NCBI GenBank assembly: GCA_016789785.1
Contig: JAEUQE010000003.1
Span: forward strand, 1-64,000
Origin: Bryobacterales bacterium
GTDB lineage: Bacteria > Acidobacteriota > Terriglobia > Bryobacterales > Bryobacteraceae
Direction of reading: 5' to 3'
DNA length: 64,000 nt
Shown: piece by piece, positions 1-9,387 of the stretch
Position numbering within the stretch: the first letter of the stretch is position 1
How the letters are laid out: every line of letters starts with the position of its first letter
Translations under genes and position numbers: made by a program
The notes under the pieces: generated by a model
Databases searched by the model: none
Told to the model about the DNA's origin: nothing
What the model saw: only the letters and a program-made list of their open reading frames with translations

Positions 1-1
1 C

Positions 2-1531
2 AACAATTCACCGGCGTCGGAATTTGCAGCGCGCATCGAGACGGTCGCCGACGTCGAGAACTGGATGACGTGGATGGCCGCGAACAATCTGGTGATGAAT
101 CTCGATTCCTATCTTGGAGTCGGCGCCGAATACTACATCTACGATCGCACCCTGGATGGAAAGTTCATTCACATCCAGTGGGATCACAATGAGACGTTTG
201 GCATCACTGGTGACGGCACTCCCCGCCTGGCAACCCCAGCTACTACCGATCCGTTCTGGCTTCCTACCGCGACGACCGGGCCGGGCGGTGGTCCCGGTGG
301 TCCAGGCGTTCCTCCCGGAGGTGGAAACGCCGCGTCGAATGCCCGCCCGCTGCTGGAAAAGTTTTGGGCTGTGGACGAATTCAAACGCCTGTACCTTCGC
401 GCGCAAGCAAGATTTCTGCGGCAGGGCTTCAATCCCGATGCGATGAGTGCGCGGGTGACGCAACTTGCTTCGCTCATCCGGGAGCACGTGGCGGCGGATC
501 CGAACAAAGCCTATACCGCGGCACAATTCGAGACGGCGCTGAATGCCCAGGTCGGCAACATCCCGGGCATCAACGCCTTCGTGCGCGACCGTTACAACTT
601 CCTGCGCAGTTATCTGAACGGTCAGGCGCAACCCGTGGATGTGCGGCTGAATGAACTCGTCATCAACAACAATGGCCAGCAGAAGGATGAAGCCGGCGAC
701 TCGGATCCTTGGGTGGAGATCCACAATCTTGGTCCCGGCCCGGTTTCATTGAGCGGCATCTATCTCAGTGACGATCCCGCGAATCCAACCAAGTGGGCTC
801 TACCTGCCGGAACACTCGCCGATGGCCAGCATCTGATCGTCTGGCTCGATGGGGAGACATCAGAGGGCTCCGCGCATGCGAGTTTCCGGGCGCCTGCCGC
901 AGGGGGCAAGCTGTACCTCTTCGCGACCTCATTCCACGCCACGAACGCGATGGACACGCTGACCGTAGGTGCGGCTGCCTCCGGACAGTCGCAGATCCGC
1001 ATGGGACTCTACGGTACGCGCTGGGAGGTCACGTCTCAGCCAACACCCAACGCCGATAACGTCTTGAAGACCACCGCCATCACGTCAACCACCGCGCAAT
1101 TGCTCATCAACGAAATCATGGCCGATAACGACTCGGTGTATCAGGATCCCGATGAACCGGGCGCATACGAGGACTGGTTCGAGATCCACAACCCTGGCGC
1201 CGAGCCCATCGACATGAGCGGCCTGTACATCACCGACAATCCGCAGAATCCGACGAAGTGGCAAGTCGGGCCGGGTGTAGTGATTCCCGCGGGTGGATAT
1301 CTGGTCTTCATGGCGGACAATGAGCCCGCGCAAGGCTCCCGGCACGCTGCGTTCGCATTGAGCGCCGATGGCGAGTCGTTATCCATCTATGCCAGAGATG
1401 GCGTCACGTTGATCGACACCATAGCTTTCGGCGCCCAGCGCCGCGATGTTGCCTATGGCCGCAATGGCGATCAATGGGGCTTCCTGGCATCGCCAACACC
1501 GGGCGCGGCGAACAGCAGCATCGTGCAGTAG
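2..1531 (+). CDS. CotH-family protein with two lamin-tail domains, 5' end cut off
   Basis: The frame is open from the first bases of the window, so the true start lies upstream and about 509 residues are visible. The N-terminal part has the CotH kinase signature: NNLVMNLDSYLG, then IHIQWDHNETFG. CotH proteins are kinase-like proteins, and bacterial ones are often surface-associated. A Gly/Pro-rich stretch (GPGGGPGGPG) lies in the middle. Two repeated lamin-tail-like beta-sandwich domains follow (about residues 215-330 and 365-500). Each begins LNEL/INEI and contains DPWVEIHNLG or DWFEIHNPG and NPTKW. Lamin-tail domains in bacteria usually occur on exported or surface proteins. No operon partner is visible. 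Assignment to the CotH plus LTD architecture is firm; substrate and role are unknown. Confidence 0.85.
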   Translation, partial: NNSPASEFAARIETVADVENWMTWMAANNLVMNLDSYLGVGAEYYIYDRTLDGKFIHIQWDHNETFGITGDGTPRLATPATTDPFWLPTATTGPGGGPGGPGVPPGGGNAASNARPLLEKFWAVDEFKRLYLRAQARFLRQGFNPDAMSARVTQLASLIREHVAADPNKAYTAAQFETALNAQVGNIPGINAFVRDRYNFLRSYLNGQAQPVDVRLNELVINNNGQQKDEAGDSDPWVEIHNLGPGPVSLSGIYLSDDPANPTKWALPAGTLADGQHLIVWLDGETSEGSAHASFRAPAAGGKLYLFATSFHATNAMDTLTVGAAASGQSQIRMGLYGTRWEVTSQPTPNADNVLKTTAITSTTAQLLINEIMADNDSVYQDPDEPGAYEDWFEIHNPGAEPIDMSGLYITDNPQNPTKWQVGPGVVIPAGGYLVFMADNEPAQGSRHAAFALSADGESLSIYARDGVTLIDTIAFGAQRRDVAYGRNGDQWGFLASPTPGAANSSIVQ

Positions 1532-1632
1532 GCCGAGCGCCAGATTCATGAAGTGATCCTCATGGCAGCGGGCTACGGCATGGCTGGCGATGAGTCGAGC
1601 GGGACTCGTGCCATGAGTTCTCCTTCGAGTTC

Positions 1633-2241
1633 CTACCGCGAACCACTGGCCCGATAGAAGATGTAGTCCGTCGTGTAAGGCACGAATTGAAGCGCGCCGG
1701 CTTCGGTACAGTCCTGCGAAGCGACGTTACCGCCGATCGTATTCACTCGCTGGATGTAGGTGGTCTGAGAGAGGAATGAACCGCCCATGGGACCGTCCGC
1801 CGTACCCGCGGTCTGGAGCAGCAGCCACGGAATCGCACCCGGTGTCACGAAGGCCGGATCGTTCGACTCCGCCACCTTCTTCGCCCACACGGTGCTGGTG
1901 TCGATGGAACTCTGCCATGTTGCGCGCGCGAGCCCGCTCTCCGCCGGATTGGGGCTCAGGAAGTGCGTGGTTACCTGCTGGCGCACCTCTCCGTTCATCC
2001 AGCGGAACTTGACGAACAACGTCGCCTGCGGCCCCTGGAACTTCCACTGCAGACCGGTGCCGGAAGGCAGGCAGACATAATTCTGTGATCCCGAAGCCGA
2101 TGCTTTCAAGAATGCGGTGTTTCCCGAAGGAACCGCGAGATTGGCGGGAACGGGTTGGTTGGCGATGGGCTGGCCTTGCACTGGACACGTAGCCGCCGAA
2201 AGCATGGCTCCGAAAAAGAGTACGATCCGTTGCCGGAACAT
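1633..2241 (-). CDS. DUF3455-family secreted protein
   Basis: 202 residues with a hydrophobic N-terminal signal (VLFFGAMLSAATCPVQGQ). The ATG at 2241 is chosen because GGAGG lies just upstream and the signal peptide starts there; an in-frame extension of 24 residues has neither feature. The body fits the DUF3455 family: PANLAVPSG near the mature N-terminus, an AIPWLLL segment, IQRVNTIGG, a lone Cys (QDCTEAG) and a C-terminal VPYTTDYIFYRA. Members of this family have no established biochemical function and are usually exported. The gene stands alone, convergent with the CotH-like gene. Family membership is likely; function unknown. Confidence 0.75.
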   Translation of the reverse strand: MFRQRIVLFFGAMLSAATCPVQGQPIANQPVPANLAVPSGNTAFLKASASGSQNYVCLPSGTGLQWKFQGPQATLFVKFRWMNGEVRQQVTTHFLSPNPAESGLARATWQSSIDTSTVWAKKVAESNDPAFVTPGAIPWLLLQTAGTADGPMGGSFLSQTTYIQRVNTIGGNVASQDCTEAGALQFVPYTTDYIFYRASGSR

Positions 2242-2462
2242 AGATCCTCCGATTTGTTTGTTTCTTACTTGGTTTCGAAAGTGAGGCGGGCACCGCTTGC
2301 AGTCACCTGCCACTCAATTAGTGCGTGCTGCGAAGGCAGGATCGACAGTTGGACGGATTCCAACCGCTGAGTTTTTCCGGCGGGCGAACTTCTTAACGCC
2401 GCAGTCTAGGAGTGCACCCGTCCCAATAGACACGCGGGAGGCGTAACACTCTGGCTTTGCAG

Positions 2463-3320
2463 CTACCCCAGCAGCGCCGCCGATAGCGCCTGCTTCATCA
2501 CGCTTTCCGGCGCCTTTTGTCCGGTCCACAACTCGAAGCCGATGACGCCCTGATACACCAGCATGGACAAGCCATCCAGCACCGGCATTCCCCGATCCGT
2601 CGCCGCTGCAAGCAGCCGCGTCACCGGAGGATTGAACACCGCGTCGCACACCAGACAATCCCGGCGGGCGTCCGAAAGATCCACATCGGGCATTGCCTCC
2701 ACGTCCGGAAACAATCCGATCGACGTCGCATTGACGAACAGATCCGCATCCGCAGGCACATGACATACCCCTTGCCACGCCTCGAAACGAATCGGCCCGT
2801 TCGTGCCCTTTCGCAAATGATCCACCATCGCTCGCCCGCGTTCGAGCGAACGGTTCACCACCAGCAGATCCGACACGCCCGCCAGCAGCAGTTCCGTTGC
2901 GATCGCCCGCGCCGCGCCGCCCGCGCCGATCATCACCACGCGCTTGCCTTTCGGATCCATGCCGGCATCCACGCGTACTCCACGCAGAAACCCCTTGCCA
3001 TCGGTGTTTTCGCCAATCAGACGATCTCCCTCACGTCGAACGGTGTTCACGGCGCCGATCAAACGCGCTTCTTCCGAGAGCGCATCCAGATGCGGAATCA
3101 CCGCCACTTTGTGCGGAATCGTCAGGTTGATGCCTCGCATGCCGAAAGCACGTACTCCGGTCATCGCTTGGCCCAGCCTCTCCGGCGCCACCTCGATATT
3201 CAAGTAGCGCCAGTTCAGGCCAAGTTCCTGAAACGCAGCCTCCAGCATGACCCCTGTCGGGTTCTCCGCCACCGGTTGCCCCAGCACCGCAACCAGTTCC
3301 GCCTGATAGTTTCGAGACAA
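2463..3320 (-). CDS. aroE: Shikimate dehydrogenase
   Basis: 285 residues; reduces 3-dehydroshikimate to shikimate with NADPH in the cytosolic chorismate pathway. Start chosen as TTG at 3320, preceded by AAGGAG at 8-base spacing; the frame is open much further upstream, but that stretch is antisense to the neighbouring regulator. Visible signatures are NLTIPHK with the catalytic Lys71, GAVNT, NTDG (catalytic Asp), the nucleotide loop GAGGAAR, NATSIGL, and C-terminal YQGVIGFELW with the substrate-binding Gln. The usual N-terminal shikimate-binding S-x-S motif is replaced by ENPTG (residues 19-23), as in a divergent branch of the family. Transcribed divergently from the MerR-TPR gene with 54 bases between the starts. 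Confidence 0.9.
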   Translation of the reverse strand: MSRNYQAELVAVLGQPVAENPTGVMLEAAFQELGLNWRYLNIEVAPERLGQAMTGVRAFGMRGINLTIPHKVAVIPHLDALSEEARLIGAVNTVRREGDRLIGENTDGKGFLRGVRVDAGMDPKGKRVVMIGAGGAARAIATELLLAGVSDLLVVNRSLERGRAMVDHLRKGTNGPIRFEAWQGVCHVPADADLFVNATSIGLFPDVEAMPDVDLSDARRDCLVCDAVFNPPVTRLLAAATDRGMPVLDGLSMLVYQGVIGFELWTGQKAPESVMKQALSAALLG

Positions 3321-3374
3321 GATGCGAACTCCTTGAGATGATGTCGACCAAGTTTCGATGCTACAATTTCCACC

Positions 3375-4340
3375 GTGCCGCGTCAGCAGTTGCAGCAAGA
3401 GTACACGCGCGAACAGATGTTGCGGGTAGCCAACGTTTCCGAGCGCCAGCTCCGGACCTGGGAGAATGCCGGGCTCATGGAGGTTCGGGAGAACTACTCC
3501 ATGTCCGATCTGAAAGCCATCCAGACCCTCGCTCGCATGCGCGACGCCAAGCTCGGTCCCAAGCGCATCCGCACGGTCTTCGATGAAATCCGTCAGAAGC
3601 TTTCGGACGTGCAGAATCCGGCAACCGACGTGACCGTGCTTCTGGAAAACCGCCGCGTGCATGTGATTGTCGACGGCCAGCGCATGGAGGCGATCTCCGG
3701 CCAGTTGCTTTTCAACTTCGATCAGCAGGAGATCAGCCGGCTGCTCGCGTTTCCGAAGGATCACAAGAGCGACCGCGAGGTGCAGCGCGAGAAACGCAAC
3801 GCCATGGAAGCAGCGGACTGGTTCCAGCGTGGCGTCGAGATCGAGGCCGCCGGACTTGCGCTCGATGACGCCAAGGAAGCGTACGCCAGAGCCCTGGAGT
3901 TGGATGCGAAATGCGTGGCGGCGCTCGTCAATCTCGGCACCATTCACTTCCATGCGAAAGATTGGAAACGTGCGGAAGCATGCTATCGCGACGCACTGCG
4001 CATCGAGCCAGACTATGCGCTCGGCCACTTCAACCTCGCGAATCTCCAGGACGAGAAGGGGAACCTCGCCGAAGCTGTGCTGCACTATAACGCCGCGCTC
4101 CGGATCGCGCCAAACTACGCCGATGCGCACTACAACCTTGCATTGCTTTGCCAGCGAACCGGCCAGGTGATGAAGGCCGTGCGTCACTGGCAGTCGTATC
4201 TCAAGCTCGACCCCGCCAGTAGCTGGGCGGAGATCGCACGCCGCGAACTGGCGAAGCTCCGTGAATCGGCCGTCGTGCGCCCGCTCACCACGGCTCCCCG
4301 AAACTCGCGGGGTCATCGCAGCCCGCGCGTTGTATCCTAA
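3375..4340 (+). CDS. MerR-type HTH regulator fused to TPR repeats
   Basis: 321 residues, GTG start at 3375. Residues about 9-75 form a MerR-like winged helix (YTREQMLRVANVSERQLRTW, then a wing ending in GLMEVRENYSMSDL). About residues 75-140 link to four TPR-like units (ALELDAKCVAALVNLG, ALRIEPDYALGHFNLA, ALRIAPNYADAHYNLA, YLKLDPASSWAEIA). MerR proteins bind promoters as dimers; the TPR array suggests a protein partner rather than a small ligand. No metal-binding Cys set is seen. There is no ribosome-binding site before the GTG, and TACAAT at 3362-3367 lies 7 bases upstream, so the transcript may be leaderless. Divergent from aroE; targets unknown. Confidence 0.85.
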   Translation: MPRQQLQQEYTREQMLRVANVSERQLRTWENAGLMEVRENYSMSDLKAIQTLARMRDAKLGPKRIRTVFDEIRQKLSDVQNPATDVTVLLENRRVHVIVDGQRMEAISGQLLFNFDQQEISRLLAFPKDHKSDREVQREKRNAMEAADWFQRGVEIEAAGLALDDAKEAYARALELDAKCVAALVNLGTIHFHAKDWKRAEACYRDALRIEPDYALGHFNLANLQDEKGNLAEAVLHYNAALRIAPNYADAHYNLALLCQRTGQVMKAVRHWQSYLKLDPASSWAEIARRELAKLRESAVVRPLTTAPRNSRGHRSPRVVS

Positions 4341-4389
4341 AAGTTACGCTCCTCGCGTTTCCAATCACCAGAACACATAGAGGTTTCAT

Positions 4390-4914
4390 TTGAGCCGTAT
4401 CGCACTCGCATTCCGCAGTTTCTTCAGCATTCTGTTTGGAGGAGAGCTACCTGCCGACATCGCCACCGCGTTTGGCTACGCCAAGCCTGTGAAAGAGAAG
4501 CCCGCGCCCCCACCGCCGCCTGCCTTCAAGCCCGCCGATGGCGCGGTGCAGATTCTCGGAATTCTGCAGCGCGACGCGCGACTGGTTGACTTCCTGATGG
4601 AAGACATCACTTCCTATAGCGACGATCAGGTGGGCGCCGCGGTGCGTAGCATGCAGGAACAGGCGAAGGCCGCGCTGCAGCGCTACGTCAAACTTGGCCC
4701 CGTGATTGACGGCGTGGAGGGCACGTTTACAAAGGCCGACGCGGCCGGCGGCCCAGCCTCCGTGAAATTCATCGGCAACGTCCCATCCGGTCCTCCGCCA
4801 AAGGGCGGCACGTTGCGTCACAGGGGTTGGAAGGCTGAGAAAGTGGACCTGCCTCAACTCTCCGCCAAGCAGGACAACACCGTTGTCGCGCCCGCCGAAA
4901 TCGAGATCGAGTAG
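4390..4914 (+). CDS. DUF2760-family protein, partner of the Hsp70 pair
   Basis: 174 residues, TTG start at 4390 with a weak AGAGG-like site upstream. It begins with a short hydrophobic segment (ALAFRSFFSILFGGE), then a Pro-rich linker (KPAPPPPPAF), then the conserved core with QILGILQRDARLVDFLMED and HRGWKAEKVDLP. This is the DUF2760 pattern, a family generally found immediately upstream of Hsp70-type genes. Its stop is only 6 bases before the next start, so it is almost certainly co-transcribed and co-functional with the two Hsp70-like proteins. Biochemical role is unknown; co-chaperone or adaptor is an inference from context only. Confidence 0.8.
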   Translation: MSRIALAFRSFFSILFGGELPADIATAFGYAKPVKEKPAPPPPPAFKPADGAVQILGILQRDARLVDFLMEDITSYSDDQVGAAVRSMQEQAKAALQRYVKLGPVIDGVEGTFTKADAAGGPASVKFIGNVPSGPPPKGGTLRHRGWKAEKVDLPQLSAKQDNTVVAPAEIEIE

Positions 4915-4920
4915 CCCCGG

Positions 4921-6750
4921 ATGTCCAGTCGTTACGTTATTGGAATCGACCTCGGTACCACGAATTGCGGCGTTGCCAGTGCCGACACATCGCTTGCCGC
5001 CGATGCTCTTCATCTGCCGCCCGTCGAACTTCAGCCTGTCACTCAACTTGTCAATCCCGGCGAGGTGACACCTGAGGCTTTGCTTCCCTCATCGCTCTAC
5101 ATTCCCGATGAGAAAGACTTCCCCGAGGGCTCGACAGTTCTGCCATGGGAGCACGATGCATCATTCGTGGTAGGCACGCTCGCGCAGCGCCGCGGTGTGG
5201 AACGTTCGAACCGGCTCGTCAATTCCGCCAAGTCGTGGCTCTCGCATTCGGGCGTCGATCGCACTTCCACCATCCTTCCGCTGAACGCTCCCGAAGGGAC
5301 CCGCAAAGTGTCGCCCTTGGAAGCGTCGCGCCACTACCTCGAACACGTTCGCAAAGCCTGGGATCATGCCCATCCCGATGCTCCTTTTGGCGATCAACAG
5401 GTACTGGTCACGGTGCCCGCTTCATTCGACGCGGTTGCTCGCGAGTTGACTCAACGCGCCGCCGAGGAAGCCGGCTACAAGTCCGTCACCTTGCTCGAAG
5501 AACCTCAGGCTGCCTTCTACGCATGGCTTGAGCGCCATCCTGATTGGCGGGAGCGTGTGAAAGTTGGCGACCTGATTCTTGTGGTCGATATCGGTGGCGG
5601 CACCACGGACTTCACGTTGATCGCCGTCACCGAGAGCTGCGGCGAACTCAGTCTGGAGCGAGTTGCGGTCGGCGATCACATCCTGTTGGGTGGCGACAAT
5701 CTTGATCTCGCCCTTGCCCGGCTGGTCGAGCAGCAACTCGCCGCGAAGAACACAAAGCTCGATGCGATCCAGTTCCATGCGCTATGGCAGCAGTGCCGGG
5801 TCGCGAAAGAGAAGCTTCTTGAGGAAGGCAGCAAAGCGAAGGAGCACTCCCTCACGCTTCTCGGGCGCGGCACCGGTCTGGTGGGCGGCACCATCAAGGC
5901 GAAGCTTCTGCGCGAGGACCTCGAAAAGATCCTGCTGGATGGCTTCTTCCCGAAAGTGTCAAGCCACGATCTGCCCGCGCGCCAGCGCCGCGTCGCGTTG
6001 CAGGAAGTTGGCTTACCCTATGCCGCCGATGCGGCTATCACTCGTCATCTCGCACGCTTCCTCCGTCAACAGGCCGCCACCGCCGAGCATGGCGCCATCC
6101 GCCGCACCAACAGCGGACTGGCGGCGCCCTCGCACGTTCTCTTCAACGGTGGTGTGTTGCGAGCCGGCCTGATTCGCGAGCGTCTGCTCGAAGTTCTCAA
6201 CGCGTGGCTGGCGGAAGAAGCGATGCCTGCCGTGGAACCGCTTACCGGTGAGGATCTGATGCATGCCGTCTCGCGGGGAGCCGCTTACTACGGGATGGCG
6301 CGGCGCGGTAAGGGCGTTCGCATTCGCGGTGGCGTGCCTCGCACTTACTACGTCGGCATCGAAACGGCCATGCCCGCCATTCCCGGCATGCCTCCTCCCA
6401 TGAAGGCGCTCACCGTTGTGCCATTCGGCATGGAGGAAGGCACCTCGCATCAGTTCCAGGACCGCGAGTTTGGTCTAGTGGTCGGCGAACCCGCGGAGTT
6501 TCGCTTCTTCTGCTCGGCTTCGCGCAAGAACGATGATGCGGGGCTGCTGCTTGATGAATGGAATCCCGACGATCTCGAAGAACTCGCCCCGATTGAAGTG
6601 ACACTCTCCGCCGATGGCCACAGTGGCGACATGGTGCGCGTGACTCTCGAATCCACGGTCACCGAAACAGGCGTGCTGCAGCTCTGGTGCGCCGGTAAGG
6701 ACGGCCGCCGCTGGAAGCTCGAGTTCAACGTCAGAGAGCGGGTGGCGTAA
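4921..6750 (+). CDS. Hsp70-family ATPase, first of the pair (YegD/HscC-like)
   Basis: 609 residues, ATG start 6 bases after the DUF2760 stop. The actin-fold ATPase is clear: phosphate-1 loop GIDLGTTNCGVAS at the N-terminus, VTVPASFD, LLEEPQAAFYAW, and the phosphate-2 loop VVDIGGGTTDFTLI. The C-terminal part (about residues 480-609) is a short beta-rich region (EFRFFCSASRKND, LWCAGKDGRRWKLEFNV) rather than the normal DnaK peptide-binding domain with EEVD-type tail. No DnaJ or GrpE gene is nearby. It probably works with the next gene product, which shares the same architecture. Cytosolic; client and function unknown. Confidence 0.88.
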   Translation: MSSRYVIGIDLGTTNCGVASADTSLAADALHLPPVELQPVTQLVNPGEVTPEALLPSSLYIPDEKDFPEGSTVLPWEHDASFVVGTLAQRRGVERSNRLVNSAKSWLSHSGVDRTSTILPLNAPEGTRKVSPLEASRHYLEHVRKAWDHAHPDAPFGDQQVLVTVPASFDAVARELTQRAAEEAGYKSVTLLEEPQAAFYAWLERHPDWRERVKVGDLILVVDIGGGTTDFTLIAVTESCGELSLERVAVGDHILLGGDNLDLALARLVEQQLAAKNTKLDAIQFHALWQQCRVAKEKLLEEGSKAKEHSLTLLGRGTGLVGGTIKAKLLREDLEKILLDGFFPKVSSHDLPARQRRVALQEVGLPYAADAAITRHLARFLRQQAATAEHGAIRRTNSGLAAPSHVLFNGGVLRAGLIRERLLEVLNAWLAEEAMPAVEPLTGEDLMHAVSRGAAYYGMARRGKGVRIRGGVPRTYYVGIETAMPAIPGMPPPMKALTVVPFGMEEGTSHQFQDREFGLVVGEPAEFRFFCSASRKNDDAGLLLDEWNPDDLEELAPIEVTLSADGHSGDMVRVTLESTVTETGVLQLWCAGKDGRRWKLEFNVRERVA

Positions 6751-9387
6751 GTGAACATCGGAATCGATCTCGGCACCACGAATTCCGCGCTCGCCTTCAT
6801 TGACCCGCGCGAAGCCGGCGAAGCGGACTTTCCACCGATCCACGTGCTCGACGTGCCGCAACTCATCGCCGAGGGGCGGACTGAATCGCGGCGCACGTTG
6901 CCGTCGTTTGTCTACATCGGCGATTCCGAAGTTGTCGGCACACATGCGCGCGAGCAAGGGGCGCTGGTCCCCACGCGATCGGTGCACTCCGCCAAGAGCT
7001 GGCTGTCGAATGCGGAAGCCGACCGTACCGCGAAGATTCTGCCTTGGGACGCACAAGAGGCGGGCCGCATGTTCTCGCCCGTGGAAGTGTCCACGCGCAT
7101 TGTCCGGCATCTCGCCGAATCGTGGAATCGCTCGCACACCGATTTCCCGATCGCGCAACAGAATGTCGTGCTCACCGTGCCCGCTTCGTTCGATGAAGAA
7201 GCGCGGGAGTTGACCGTGCAAGCGGCGCGCGAAGCGGGGATCGAGCAGTTGACCCTGCTGGAAGAACCTGCCGCTGCGTTCTATTCGTGGATTGCCAATC
7301 ACCTTTCGCAATCGCAGAAATCGCTGTTCAACGGGCAGACGGTGCTCGTGTGCGACGTCGGCGGCGGCACGAGCGATTTCACCGTCATTCGCGTCAATCG
7401 CGAAGGCGATCGTGTCGACTTCACGCGCACGGCGGTCGGCAAGCATCTCCTCCTCGGTGGCGACAATCTCGATCTCACGCTCGCATGGCTGGTGGAGGCC
7501 AAGCTTGGCAAGTCGCTCTCCGTGCGCCAGCGCAGCGCGTTGCGCAGGCAGTGCGCCGCGGCCAAAGAAACGTTGCTGATGGATCCGAGCCGCAAGAGCG
7601 TCGAGATCACGGTACTCGGTTCGGGTTCGTCGCTGATCGGCGGAACGCTGCGCACCGAGATCACGCGCGAGGAAGCGCTTGAGTTGACGCTCGAAGGGTT
7701 TCTGCCGCAGTGCACTCTCGCCGATCAGCCCAAGGAAGACAAGAAGAGCCTCTTCCGCGAACTTGGTCTGCCGTATGTTTCCGACCCCGCGGTGACGCGC
7801 CATCTCGCCGCATTCCTCTCCTCTTCGGGCACCGAGAAGATTGATGCGGTTCTGTTCAACGGCGGATTCTTCATTCCCGAAATCTGCCGCCATCGCGTTA
7901 CTGATGTGGTGGAGCAGTGGTACGGCAAGCGGCCCGCGGTCTTCGAGAATCAGGATCTCGATCTCGCCGTCGCGATCGGCGCGGCTTACTACAGCCATGC
8001 GCGAGGCAGCGGCAGCGGCGTGCTGGTGCGTGGCGGTCTGCCGCGTGCCTACTTCATTGGCATCGATAGCGGTACGGCCGGGAATGTCCGCACCGTGTGT
8101 CTTGCGCCGCGCGGCACCGAAGAAGGATCGTCGCTCGATCTCGAACTCGAGGGGCTGCAACTCGTCGCCAACCGGCCCGTCTCGTTCCGGCTCTATAGTT
8201 CGCTTACGCGCGCCGATGACAATCTGGGCGACGTGGTCGATTTCTCACCGCAAGAAGTGGAAGCGTTGCACAAGCACGCGCCCTTGAACGCGGTGATCCG
8301 TTTCGGCAAGAAGATCGAAGAACGCCTGATTCCCGTGAAGCTCGGCGGCCGGTTGACCGAAGTCGGCACTCTCGAAATCTGGGCCGAATCCAAGATCAGC
8401 GAACAGCGGTGGCGCTTGCAGTTCGAGCTTCGCAAACGCGCGGAATCCACCGTGTCGAAACCTGCCGCCGTTGTCAGCGAAGAAGCTCTCGTGCGCGCCG
8501 AGGAACTGATCCGCGATGGCTTTGCGAAGGGCGCAATCGAGCCCGCCGAACTGCCCTCACGCCTGGAACAGGCGATGGCGCTCGGGCGTAATTCCTGGCC
8601 ATCGAGCGCGATTCGCAAGCTCGCCGATCGCCTGTTGGAACACGCCGACAGCCGCAAACTCTCGCCGCAGTACGAAGCCCGCTGGCTCAATCTCACCGGC
8701 TTCTGCCTGCGCCCCGGCTTCGGCTTCCCTGGAGACGATCTGCGCATCGAGCAAGCCCGCCGCGTCTTTGCCTCCGGCCTCAGTTTCGCCAATCAGGTGC
8801 AGTGCGAAATCGAATGGTGGATCTTCTGGGGACGCGTGGCCGGTGGCTTGAATCGCAATCAGCAGGTGGACATCTATCAGCGTCTGGCCCAGCATCTGTT
8901 GCCGCGCGGCCAGAAGAAGCAGCGCCTCAACTCGAGCCTCGAACGCGAGATGTGGCGCACGGCGGCGAGTCTTGAACTGCTGCCGGTCCAGACACGGACG
9001 GAACTCGGCGAAGCGCTCATCAAGAGAGTGAAAGCGGGCGACTACAAGGAGAGCGAGTTGTGGTGCATCTCGCGTCTCGGCGCGCGCAAACTCTTCTACG
9101 GCCCCATCAATCAGGTGCTCCCCGCGGCCACCGTTGGCCGCTGGGTGGACGCACTGGCCAAAGCGAAAAACACTGCGGACGCCATCGCCACCATCGCTAC
9201 CCGCACCGGTGACACTGCCCGCGATCTGCCCGAGGCGGCGCTGGCGCTCGCACGGCGTACCATCGGCGGCAATGCAGCCGCTTTGGCGGTGCTGGAAGGC
9301 GAAGCGCATCGCGACATCGCCGCGCTCGGCAAGCTCTTTGGCGAGGAACTGCCATCGGGCCTCGTTATCGCCTCCGAGAATGACTGA
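6751..9387 (+). CDS. Hsp70-family ATPase with long C-terminal extension (DUF3731-like)
   Basis: 878 residues. The GTG start follows the previous stop with no gap (TAAGTG), so translation is likely coupled. ATPase motifs are GIDLGTTNSALAF, VTVPASFDEEARELT, LLEEPAAAFYSW and VCDVGGGTSDFTVI. Residues about 450-575 repeat the short beta-rich region of the preceding protein (FELRKR at its end). Residues about 590-878 are a mostly helical extension with ARWLNLTGFCLRPGFGFPGDD and EWWIFWGRVAGGLN, matching the DUF3731 region known from Hsp70 homologues of this cluster. The extension is absent from the first paralogue, so the two are not redundant. The last codons overlap the thiL start (ATGACTGA). Confidence 0.88.
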   Translation: MNIGIDLGTTNSALAFIDPREAGEADFPPIHVLDVPQLIAEGRTESRRTLPSFVYIGDSEVVGTHAREQGALVPTRSVHSAKSWLSNAEADRTAKILPWDAQEAGRMFSPVEVSTRIVRHLAESWNRSHTDFPIAQQNVVLTVPASFDEEARELTVQAAREAGIEQLTLLEEPAAAFYSWIANHLSQSQKSLFNGQTVLVCDVGGGTSDFTVIRVNREGDRVDFTRTAVGKHLLLGGDNLDLTLAWLVEAKLGKSLSVRQRSALRRQCAAAKETLLMDPSRKSVEITVLGSGSSLIGGTLRTEITREEALELTLEGFLPQCTLADQPKEDKKSLFRELGLPYVSDPAVTRHLAAFLSSSGTEKIDAVLFNGGFFIPEICRHRVTDVVEQWYGKRPAVFENQDLDLAVAIGAAYYSHARGSGSGVLVRGGLPRAYFIGIDSGTAGNVRTVCLAPRGTEEGSSLDLELEGLQLVANRPVSFRLYSSLTRADDNLGDVVDFSPQEVEALHKHAPLNAVIRFGKKIEERLIPVKLGGRLTEVGTLEIWAESKISEQRWRLQFELRKRAESTVSKPAAVVSEEALVRAEELIRDGFAKGAIEPAELPSRLEQAMALGRNSWPSSAIRKLADRLLEHADSRKLSPQYEARWLNLTGFCLRPGFGFPGDDLRIEQARRVFASGLSFANQVQCEIEWWIFWGRVAGGLNRNQQVDIYQRLAQHLLPRGQKKQRLNSSLEREMWRTAASLELLPVQTRTELGEALIKRVKAGDYKESELWCISRLGARKLFYGPINQVLPAATVGRWVDALAKAKNTADAIATIATRTGDTARDLPEAALALARRTIGGNAAALAVLEGEAHRDIAALGKLFGEELPSGLVIASEND

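Noticed and set aside
3321..4316. A 332-codon upstream extension of aroE
   Set aside because: It is antisense to the MerR-TPR gene, has no homology, and the TTG at 3320 has a strong AAGGAG site.
6475..8160. A 561-codon open frame antisense to the second Hsp70 gene
   Set aside because: Composition is Arg/His/Ala-rich without any domain, as expected for the reverse strand of GC-rich coding DNA; the sense frame has complete Hsp70 motifs.
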